Both the position numbers and the translations under genes were made by a program. Below, in pieces: positions 8,339-15,217 of a stretch of 64,000 nt of DNA. Where the stretch lies: contig JADJLB010000012.1 in assembly GCA_016705685.1 (NCBI GenBank), positions 186,001 through 250,000 on the forward strand, written 5' to 3'. Position 1 is the stretch's first letter. The number at the start of each line of letters is the position of its first letter. The notes below the pieces were generated by a model, which saw only the letters and a list, made by a program, of their open reading frames with translations, had not been told where the DNA came from and ran no database searches. The DNA is from Propionivibrio sp. (GTDB lineage: Bacteria; Pseudomonadota; Gammaproteobacteria; Burkholderiales; Rhodocyclaceae).

Positions 8339-9263
8339 ACTCCCACTGGACCGCGCCGTCTCGGACATTGTCCTGATCGTCGATGACATTCCGGAGAATC
8401 TTTCGTTCCTCCACGATGCGCTCGATGAATCGGGCTACACCGTACTCGTCGCCACGAATGGCGAGACCGCGCTGCAACGGGCCCGCCAAAGCCTGCCGCA
8501 CGTCATACTGCTTGATGCGATGATGCCGGGCATGGACGGATTTGAGGTCGCGCGACGCCTGAAAGCGGATTTTTCCACCCAGCACATTCCCATCGTTTTC
8601 ATGACCGGGCTGAGCGAAACAGAGCACGTCGTTGCCGCCTTTGCCGCCGGTGGCGCCGACTACGTCACCAAACCCATCCGACCCGCCGAAGTGCTGGCCC
8701 GCATTGCCGCGCACATGCAGAACGCCCACCAGATGAAGCAGGCGCGAACGGCACTCGATGCCTTCGGCCAGGCCACGGTGGCCGTACGTGCCGCCGACGG
8801 AAAACTGGTCTGGCAAACGCCTCTGGCTCGAAAGCTGCTCAAGGACTATTTCGCCACTGGCGAGTCGGAAACGCCGCAACGCCTGCTGGCGTGGATCGCC
8901 GACGCCGAGTCTGCCCGTCGTGATGGCCGTGAGCCAGCCGCCCTGCTGGTGGCCGAAGACAGACGGCGGCTGCTGGCTTCCTTCCACGACCAGACCGGTG
9001 ACCAGGAATGGCTGGTTGTTCTGCGCGAAGAAAATGATGCCACCGCCATCGATTCCCTCATTGCCGCTTTCCGACTCACGCAACGTGAAGCTGAAGTACT
9101 CTATTGGGTGACGCTGGGCAAGACCAGCAAGGACATCGGCGACATTCTTGGCAGCAGCCCGCGCACGGTAAACAAACACCTGGAACATGTCTTCGAAAAA
9201 CTTGGCGTCGAAACCCGGACGGCGGCGGCAAATCTGGCCATCGGAAAAATGCGTTCGACTTAA
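8328..9263 (+). CDS. response regulator, REC plus LuxR-type HTH
   Basis: This 311-residue protein begins inside the end of the fused kinase gene, so the two are translationally coupled cognate partners. Residues 12-130 form a receiver domain with acidic pair DD, phospho-Asp in LLDAMMPGMDG and the Lys in TKPIRPAE. Residues ~140-235 look like a small PAS-type linker (VRAADGKLVWQT). The C-terminal 65 residues form a LuxR/GerE helix-turn-helix (LTQREAEVLYWVTLGKTSKD, then SPRTVNKHLEHVFEKLGV). It is expected to regulate transcription in response to the NCS1-kinase; targets are unknown. The phosphorelay could run through the kinase's own REC domain. Confidence 0.94.
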   Translation: MPPELPLDRAVSDIVLIVDDIPENLSFLHDALDESGYTVLVATNGETALQRARQSLPHVILLDAMMPGMDGFEVARRLKADFSTQHIPIVFMTGLSETEHVVAAFAAGGADYVTKPIRPAEVLARIAAHMQNAHQMKQARTALDAFGQATVAVRAADGKLVWQTPLARKLLKDYFATGESETPQRLLAWIADAESARRDGREPAALLVAEDRRRLLASFHDQTGDQEWLVVLREENDATAIDSLIAAFRLTQREAEVLYWVTLGKTSKDIGDILGSSPRTVNKHLEHVFEKLGVETRTAAANLAIGKMRST

Positions 9264-9314
9264 GCTTGACGCCTGTTCATTATCCCGCTCCTGGGCTTTA
9301 CCCGGTTGACCCGC

Positions 9315-9788
9315 TCAGCCCACGAATTCCGGCGGAATCACCGCCCTCAAGACCGTCTGCATTTCATTCAGCCGGGTACGGTTGCTGAGCCACCACACGG
9401 CACCCTTCTTGATTACCCAGTCCGCTTCCGCGCCCGACAGAAGCAGGGCAGCCATCTGGCCGAGCGTGGGCTGATGGCCGACAACCAGCACAGCCTCGCT
9501 CCCAGCCATTGCGGCACTGCCCTCGGGCCAGCCGATCACGGCGAGCAAATTCGACGCATTGCCCTCGCAATTCAACCGTTTGTCGGTCGTGAAAGGCCGC
9601 CCCAAGGCCTGTGCCGTTTGCTGGCAGCGCAGCGCCGGGCTGGCCAGTATGCGCAGTTTTTTCGGGGCATGCAGGGCTAACCATTCGGCCATATGCCGAG
9701 CCTGCCTTTCACCGCGCGCCGTCAGCTTGCGCTTCAAGTCCGGCGTACCTTCTGCCGCTTCGGCGTGACGCCACAACAAGAGTTCCAT
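9315..9788 (-). CDS. sixA: phosphohistidine phosphatase SixA
   Basis: This is a 157-residue histidine phosphatase of the RHG (phosphoglycerate mutase-like) fold. The phospho-acceptor motif appears at the start (LLLWRHAEAAEG), with the second catalytic His in VVGHQPTLG. Its length and compactness match SixA, which removes phosphate from HPt-type histidines and phosphocarriers in the cytoplasm. The start at 9788 is supported by AGGGG upstream and by the family's short N-terminus. It is convergent with the response regulator gene and downstream of the Crp/Fnr gene on the same strand, with a 70-base gap. Confidence 0.88.
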   Translation of the reverse strand: MELLLWRHAEAAEGTPDLKRKLTARGERQARHMAEWLALHAPKKLRILASPALRCQQTAQALGRPFTTDKRLNCEGNASNLLAVIGWPEGSAAMAGSEAVLVVGHQPTLGQMAALLLSGAEADWVIKKGAVWWLSNRTRLNEMQTVLRAVIPPEFVG

Positions 9789-9858
9789 GCGTGTTTCCCC
9801 TATCGGCAAAACCGGTAGAGTGAGCGGCGATTGTTTCACGGGTATTTCGAGACCAGAT

Positions 9859-10548
9859 TCAGATATCGTGGCAGCGCAGTTTTTCGACATCGGGAATGCT
9901 GATCTTGCGGCCTTCAACGACGATCAGGCCTTTGTCGGAAAGCTCGTGCAGGATGCGCGAGAAGTGTTCCTGCGTCAGGTTAAGACGCGAGGCAATCACG
10001 CCCTTATTGGTGGGCAAGGTAACGGTGAGCGATTTGGCATCGCTTCTGGTGTTATCACGCAACAAGTACCCGATGATGCGTTGACGTCCCGAATGAAGTG
10101 AATAGGACTCGACATCCGTCACCAGATGATGCAGCCGCATCGAAAGTCCGGCGATCATCTTGCGGCCGAGCTTGGGGTCTCTTTCCAACTCTTCGATGAT
10201 GACGGATTTCGAAATGTGCAGCAGCAGTGAATCGCTCAAGGCCTGCGCGTACACCATGCAGGGTTTATCCATAAACATCACCGCCTCGCCAAAGGAATGG
10301 CCCTGGCTGAGGATATCCACGACTTTTTCGCCACCCTGCGATGACGTGAAGGCGAGTTTGACCTGCCCGTACACAATCAGATAAAACCCGTTCGACGGAT
10401 CGCCTTTGTGAAACAGGATATCGCCACGCAAGGAATTGACCTCGCGCGTCCCGCGCGCTATGCGGGCTATTTCATCCGTGGCGAGGCCGTTGAACAGTGG
10501 CACGTGAGCAAGCAGCGCCTCGATGTTGACCTCCGGATTTGCAGGCAT
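9859..10548 (-). CDS. Crp/Fnr-family regulator, Dnr-like (no Fe-S cysteines)
   Basis: The 229-residue protein has a cyclic-nucleotide-binding-like sensor domain (~15-125), a long dimer helix and a C-terminal winged HTH (~150-225). The N-terminal Fe-S cysteines of FNR are missing; the only cysteines are in KPCMVY and near the C-terminus. The recognition helix reads TQEHFSRIL, the E-x2-S-R pattern that in FNR reads TTGAT half-sites. Dnr/Nnr proteins with this build usually sense NO through heme. It is divergent from an oxidase-like gene and lies near two FNR-type boxes at 16855 and 21472, so it is the best local candidate for their regulator. The start at 10548 is chosen by family length; its ribosome site is weak. 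Confidence 0.88.
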   Translation of the reverse strand: MPANPEVNIEALLAHVPLFNGLATDEIARIARGTREVNSLRGDILFHKGDPSNGFYLIVYGQVKLAFTSSQGGEKVVDILSQGHSFGEAVMFMDKPCMVYAQALSDSLLLHISKSVIIEELERDPKLGRKMIAGLSMRLHHLVTDVESYSLHSGRQRIIGYLLRDNTRSDAKSLTVTLPTNKGVIASRLNLTQEHFSRILHELSDKGLIVVEGRKISIPDVEKLRCHDI

Positions 10549-10709
10549 GCGGGCTATCCAACTTGGCAGATGTTGACGACGGCCAATGGTCGCATTAGAC
10601 GCTGAAACAGGCAAGCGCAATGGATCGGGCTCGACCCTTCCTGCCGCCCAACACCGTCGCCGTTGCACACATGATCCCGGCGGTACACCGGTGGCACCGG
10701 GATGTGCGT

Positions 10710-10738
10710 TTGAGTATCTGCTGCTGTGGATTTATACT
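10710..10738 (+). promoter_or_regulatory. sigma-70 promoter of the oxidase-like/TlpA pair
   Basis: TTGAGT (10710-10715), a 17-base spacer and TATACT (10733-10738) form a near-consensus promoter. Transcription would begin near 10745. That rules out the in-frame GTG at 10726 and favours the GTG at 10762. Confidence 0.6.
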
Positions 10739-10761
10739 GCCCTATTTTTTGCGAGGCGGCT

Positions 10762-12105
10762 GTGAACACGCACGTAACGCACATGACGGTAAGCCCGTCC
10801 GGGACGCCCGCAGCGCTGGCGCGGGCCTGGTTGTGGTTGGGTTTGATGGCCCTGGTTGGCTCCGGCCTGCTGGCCATTTTGCTGGTGCTGTCGCGGACAC
10901 CCGGGATCCAGGACATCTTTCCGCTGAAGGAATTCTTTCGGGCTGCGCTCATTGTGCATGTGGATCTTTCGGTCGCTATCTGGTTCATGGCGTTCGCTGC
11001 GGTAATCTGGAGCGCGCTCGGCACGAGTGCTCTGGCCTGGATGGGTTGGAGCGGTTTCGCACTCGCTGCCCTGGGAACCGCCGTGATGACCGTTTCACCA
11101 TTTTTCCCTGGTGCCGAACCGGTGCTCAATAACTACATTCCCGTTCTTCAACAACCTCTGTTTTTTGCATCGCTGTGGATAAGTGGCGCCGGTTTCGCCC
11201 TCGCCGTCCTGCGTGCGCTGATCACCACCTGGCCGAACCGCTGGCTTGCCGAACCGCTTCGGCTGGGAGCATTCCTGGGCGCCCTGGCGGCCTTTTTCGC
11301 GCTGGCCGCGTTTTTGTGGTCGTGGGCAGTCGTACCCCGGATCGAAGAGAAGATATATTACGAGGTCATGTTCTGGGGCGGCGGCCACGTATTGCAATTT
11401 CAGCACGCGTTGCTGATGGTCCTGGCCTGGCTGTGGATAGCCGACGCACTCAGCTGCCCGCCCGTGGCCTCGCCACGCGCGCTTTCCGTTCTGTTTTTTG
11501 TCGCCGCACTGCCTTTGCTGGTCGTTCCCCTGTTTTATCTGATCGTGCCGCCCGGTTCCCTGGCGCATATGGAGCTTTTTGCCAAGTTGATGATCTGGGG
11601 GCATCCCTACATGGGTCCGTTGATCCTGCTGGGTGCCTGGTCGCTCTGGAGTGCTCGCCGCGTGGCCAGCAGCCCGGCCAAGTCAGCGTTTATTGCCTCC
11701 TTCACCCTGTTTGCGCTCGGTGGCGTGCTCGGCTACATGATCGAAGGGGTTAATGTCGTCATCCCCGCTCACTATCATGGCTCGACGGTCGGCGTCACTC
11801 TGTCCTTCATGGGCCTCGTATATGTGCTCTTGCCTGAACTCGGATACGCCAAAGCAGAAAGCTGTATGGCGCTCTGGCAACCCTATGTCTATGGCGCCGG
11901 ACAGTTGATTCATGTGCTCGGTCTGGCTTGGTCGGGGGGTTATGGCGTACAGCGCAAGGTAGCCGGCGCGGAGCAGGCGCTGACCACGCTGCCGCAGAAA
12001 ATCGGCATGGGCATGATGGGTCTGGGAGGGCTGATCGCCATTATCGGCGGCCTGATGTTTGTGCTGGTCTGTCTGAAAATCATGGCTGCCCGCAAGCGCT
12101 CATGA
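10762..12105 (+). CDS. divergent heme-copper-oxidase-like subunit I
   Basis: This 447-residue protein has about 12 membrane helices and the fold signature of subunit I. The helix-II heme His is at about 66 (LIVHVDLSVAIWF), a helix-VI His at about 209 (GGGHVLQFQ), and helix X has a His-x-His pair at about 337/339 (IPAHYHGSTVG). The usual adjacent His-His pair of helix VII is not visible, and neither is the cross-linked Tyr, so the binuclear centre would be incomplete or altered. GTG 10762 has GAGG 6 bases upstream and lies just after a good promoter. It overlaps the TlpA gene by ATGA. It may be a divergent NO reductase or a heme-only sensor/electron carrier; activity unknown. Confidence 0.75.
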   Translation: MNTHVTHMTVSPSGTPAALARAWLWLGLMALVGSGLLAILLVLSRTPGIQDIFPLKEFFRAALIVHVDLSVAIWFMAFAAVIWSALGTSALAWMGWSGFALAALGTAVMTVSPFFPGAEPVLNNYIPVLQQPLFFASLWISGAGFALAVLRALITTWPNRWLAEPLRLGAFLGALAAFFALAAFLWSWAVVPRIEEKIYYEVMFWGGGHVLQFQHALLMVLAWLWIADALSCPPVASPRALSVLFFVAALPLLVVPLFYLIVPPGSLAHMELFAKLMIWGHPYMGPLILLGAWSLWSARRVASSPAKSAFIASFTLFALGGVLGYMIEGVNVVIPAHYHGSTVGVTLSFMGLVYVLLPELGYAKAESCMALWQPYVYGAGQLIHVLGLAWSGGYGVQRKVAGAEQALTTLPQKIGMGMMGLGGLIAIIGGLMFVLVCLKIMAARKRS

Positions 12106-12686
12106 AATCGTCGCGAATGCTCGCGCTGGCGTTGCTCTCCGGCGTCGCGACGCTGGCCACCGTCGCGCTGCTGGTCTATCGCTTGTGGGTTACGGCCCAG
12201 CCACCGGCCAGCAGCGGCATCCCGCCGGGGCTGCTGGCTTCGCAACAACTCTCACCGGAAGGAGCGCAGAAAGCGGTCGATCGACTCTTTTCCCTGACCC
12301 TTCCCGATCTTGCAGGTCAGCCGCAGGCGATCGCCCAGTGGCGCGGCAAGGTTCTGGTAGTCAATTACTGGGCCAGTTGGTGTGCTCCCTGTGTCAAGGA
12401 AATGCCGGTCTTTTCCCGGATGCACGCGCACTATTCGGGCTGGGGCGTACAGTTCGTCGGTATCGGCCTGGACGATGCCGAGAAGATGCGCGCCTTCGTC
12501 AAGTCGACACCCGTATCTTATCCGCTGCTGGTCTCGGATTTTTCCAGTCAGAGCAGCGTGCTGGAAATCAAGGGTCTGCCCTTGACCCTGGTGATCGGTC
12601 GCGATGGGCGCCTCGAAATGACCCATCTCGGACCGCTCGATGAAGCCACGCTCGAACCCGTGCTCAAACGGCTGATTGGGCCGTAA
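12102..12686 (+). CDS. TlpA-family membrane-anchored thioredoxin
   Basis: The 194-residue protein has an N-terminal signal anchor (residues ~6-28) followed by a periplasmic thioredoxin fold with the active site WCAPC at about residue 98 and the cis-Pro region KGLPLTLVIG. TlpA-like proteins reduce cysteines of apo-cytochromes or copper sites such as CuA. The start ATG overlaps the stop of the oxidase-like gene (ATGA), so the two are co-translated. It probably serves metal-site assembly of that protein or of the oxidase operon opposite; this is inference. It ends in a hairpin shared with the convergent cytochrome b fusion gene. Confidence 0.88.
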   Translation: MKSSRMLALALLSGVATLATVALLVYRLWVTAQPPASSGIPPGLLASQQLSPEGAQKAVDRLFSLTLPDLAGQPQAIAQWRGKVLVVNYWASWCAPCVKEMPVFSRMHAHYSGWGVQFVGIGLDDAEKMRAFVKSTPVSYPLLVSDFSSQSSVLEIKGLPLTLVIGRDGRLEMTHLGPLDEATLEPVLKRLIGP

Positions 12687-12716
12687 CCCCCACCGCTCGG
12701 ATGAGCCGGGGTTTAT
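12685..12716. terminator. bidirectional hairpin terminator between convergent genes
   Basis: AACCCC (12685-12690) pairs with GGGGTT (12708-12713), with an inner GCTC/GAGC stem, and TTTATTT follows on the plus strand. It lies exactly where tlpA and the cytochrome b fusion gene meet tail to tail. Confidence 0.55.
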
Positions 12717-14623
12717 TTCGGCTGAAAAGCCATCGAGCGTGCCGATACCGAGAATGCGTCGGAAAAGCACGCCCCGTCCTCAGCGCCCTGCTGCTTGAGG
12801 AAGGGGAAAATGGCTTCGACCATCTTTACCGATCCGCAAGCATATATTTCGTGCCCCTTGAGTTCCGGAAAATCGGCCAGGATGGCTTCATGGACGAGGC
12901 CGGTTCGGCCATTCCATTGATCTTCCGGTGCCGGATCGGACAGCACCGGGATGAAGTGGAAATTGGGATGCTCGCTGGCCCAGCGCTGCGGCAGTTCCGG
13001 CAGGTAGAGGTCGCGTAACTGCTTGACGCCCCAGTAGAGGTAGATCGGGCGTTTCAGGCCGCGCTCGAAAGCATCCTCGACCATGCTTTTGACCGGAGCA
13101 AATCCGGTTGCGCCGGCCACGAAAACGATCGGCCGCTCCGACTCGCGCAAGGCAAAATCGCCGAGAGGACCCTCAAAACGGATTTCATCGCCCACCTTCA
13201 TCTGTTCGAATACCTGGGTTGTAAAGCGGCCGCCTTCAACCAGGCGAATCTGAAGTTCGATGTATTCGGGCTGGTGCGGCGGATTGGCAAAGGAAAATGC
13301 GCGACGCTGGCCATCATCAAGAATGACGTTGATGTACTGTCCGGCCTTGAAAGAGACCTTCTGTTCTTTAGGCAATTTGAGAAGAACAAGCATGACATCG
13401 TGCGTCAGTTTCTCAAGTTTTATGACCTTGGCAACATATTCCCGGAAGGCTTTTTCAACCGTACTCGCGGCATACTCTATTTCGACGTCGTTGATCGCCG
13501 TGGCGGAGCAGAGCAGGACTTTCCCCTGCGACAACTCCTCAGCGGAAAGCGCGCTGGGCTGGTACAAGCCGGGATCGACCTGACCTTGCAATACCGTGCA
13601 TTTGCATACGCCGCAGCCGCCATTGCGGCATTCGTAGGGCAGGTTGACGTCCTGACGCAACCCGGCGTCGAGCAGCGTTTCGCCAAATCTGGCCGTTACG
13701 GACTTGCCATCGGGACGAAAGGTTATCCGTGTCGTGAGCTGGGCCGTACCACGTCGTTTGGGCGGCAGCCACGGCGTGAGAAAGAGCAGGCCGGTGAGTC
13801 CCATGACGCCGAGCCACAAATGCAGCGGGTCGTAAACATAAACCAGGGCCAGAACGGGCAACTGGAACCAGTCGAATTCAATATTGGTAGGTACGACCGC
13901 CATATCGGCCTGGCCACCCTGGCTGAATATGGGTTTGATCAGAGCGAGTGCGATAAACATCAGCGTGATGGCAATGGCGATCGGGCGGGGCGGGTTGATG
14001 TGCGCACGCGGCACACGCTGCACATGGACCCACATGATGATGACCACGATCAGCGGTACGCCAATGTGCATGAACGCCAGCAGGGTGAACAGCCGGCTGC
14101 CGACGTTTTCAAGGTAGATGAAGTTGCGGATGAGGGTGCCCCCAAACATCGGCAGGGCATCAAACCATTCCGCCGTGGCGATGACGACGAACTGCGCCAG
14201 CTTGTCCCAGACCAGCATGAAACCGTTGATGCCGGCAACATAGATCATCCACAGCAGGGCGACGCCGGTCAGCCATGAAAATGACCTGAATCCGCGATAC
14301 CGGTCATAGGCGAAGTGACGCAGCATGTGCAGCAACATGGTAAGGATCATTCCATCGGTGGCATAGCGGTGGATGCTGCGCAGAATGCCCCCTGCCCACC
14401 ACTGGTCATGGGTGATACGCTCGACCGATTCAAAGGCATGATCAATCCCGGTATCGGCAAAGATATACAGGTAGAGCCCGGAGCCTACCAGTAACCAGAA
14501 CTGCCAGAAACTGAGCGTGCCGAGATGGTAGAAGGGGTTGAGTTTCTCGCCGAACGCCCTATTGAAAACGTTTTCAATGCGTATGAAAAACCAGCGAATG
14601 ATTTGTTGTAGAAGTTTGACCAT
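12713..14623 (-). CDS. cytochrome b / [2Fe-2S] ferredoxin / FAD-NAD(P) reductase fusion
   Basis: This 636-residue three-part fusion opens with a b/b6-type cytochrome (residues ~1-290). Two bis-His pairs lie 14 residues apart on two helices (RSIHRYAT...LLHMLR and FMHIGVP...WVHV), as in quinol-oxidising cytochrome b. Residues ~295-385 form a plant-type [2Fe-2S] ferredoxin (C-x4-C-x2-C in YECRNGGCGVC, final Cys in LLCSA). Residues ~390-630 form an FNR-type reductase with RAFSF for FAD, GATGFAP for NAD(P) and YACGS near the end. It could pass electrons between quinol and NAD(P). It is the last gene of the operon. A cytochrome b/b6 fusion to flavin and NAD(P) domains was, from memory, noted in Accumulibacter. 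Confidence 0.93.
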   Translation of the reverse strand: MVKLLQQIIRWFFIRIENVFNRAFGEKLNPFYHLGTLSFWQFWLLVGSGLYLYIFADTGIDHAFESVERITHDQWWAGGILRSIHRYATDGMILTMLLHMLRHFAYDRYRGFRSFSWLTGVALLWMIYVAGINGFMLVWDKLAQFVVIATAEWFDALPMFGGTLIRNFIYLENVGSRLFTLLAFMHIGVPLIVVIIMWVHVQRVPRAHINPPRPIAIAITLMFIALALIKPIFSQGGQADMAVVPTNIEFDWFQLPVLALVYVYDPLHLWLGVMGLTGLLFLTPWLPPKRRGTAQLTTRITFRPDGKSVTARFGETLLDAGLRQDVNLPYECRNGGCGVCKCTVLQGQVDPGLYQPSALSAEELSQGKVLLCSATAINDVEIEYAASTVEKAFREYVAKVIKLEKLTHDVMLVLLKLPKEQKVSFKAGQYINVILDDGQRRAFSFANPPHQPEYIELQIRLVEGGRFTTQVFEQMKVGDEIRFEGPLGDFALRESERPIVFVAGATGFAPVKSMVEDAFERGLKRPIYLYWGVKQLRDLYLPELPQRWASEHPNFHFIPVLSDPAPEDQWNGRTGLVHEAILADFPELKGHEIYACGSVKMVEAIFPFLKQQGAEDGACFSDAFSVSARSMAFQPK

Positions 14624-14716
14624 TGTTGTTATCCGCTCAGAGGAATGCAGGAGGGAAAGAAAAGATAATTCGAGGTAATTTTGGACAGGCCGGATTGAGA
14701 GCAGGTCGTCACCGAT

Positions 14717-15217
14717 TTACTGTCTGAAGAAGAGGCCGCCTTTGTCGGGATTGAAATCGATCACCAGTACTTGCGCTGGCTTGAGCGTGATTTGTTCTTC
14801 CTTGACATGGTTGTAACCGGGATTTATCAGATTGTCATTCATGCGCACGGATAGCCGATAAGAGCCCGCCTTCAATTGAAACCGTTTGTACACGGTTGAA
14901 ACGCCGTCCTTGGACAGGCCGGTAGGTTGCATTATCGTGCTGAACAACGGTTGCCCATCGAGATCGACTTCCAGTTTGATGTCCGAGCGATGCCGCGGGC
15001 AATCCAGTGGCGCGCGCATGTTGCGCGGCATATTCTCCAGCTCTTCAGGTGTGCGTTTGCGGCATTCACGACCGCCCAGATGGCTCATCGACAGTTTGAT
15101 CAGCGCGGCGTCGTCAGGAATCGGCCGGTAACGGGGATAGGTGGCAAAGTAGCCGATGAATGCAGCGAATGCGCCATAGAGAACGATCTGGCCGACGATG
15201 GCGACAGCTTTAGGCAT
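14717..15217 (-). CDS. membrane-anchored protein of unknown function in respiratory operon (166 aa)
   Basis: I do not recognise a named family. The protein has one N-terminal membrane helix (residues ~4-22), then a ~140-residue domain on the periplasmic side, probably of beta type (GSYRLSVRMNDN, QVLVIDFNPDKGG). Two cysteines occur (GRECRKR, LDCPRH). The start at 15217 overlaps the end of the upstream cytochrome b/MvhD gene by 8 bases, and a GGAG site lies about 11 bases before it. An alternative start at 15259 would lengthen the overlap. Its place between two cytochrome b fusion genes suggests an accessory subunit or assembly factor of that complex. Confidence 0.7.
   Translation of the reverse strand: MPKAVAIVGQIVLYGAFAAFIGYFATYPRYRPIPDDAALIKLSMSHLGGRECRKRTPEELENMPRNMRAPLDCPRHRSDIKLEVDLDGQPLFSTIMQPTGLSKDGVSTVYKRFQLKAGSYRLSVRMNDNLINPGYNHVKEEQITLKPAQVLVIDFNPDKGGLFFRQ

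Noticed and set aside
10573..10586. TTGAC-N4-GCCAA near the Crp/Fnr gene as an FNR box
   Set aside because: The second half-site has two or more mismatches and it is badly placed for both promoters.
10595..10601. CGTCTAA upstream of the Crp/Fnr gene as a third ECF promoter
   Set aside because: The -10-like half is present, but no TGTAAGGA-like sequence lies 14 bases upstream.
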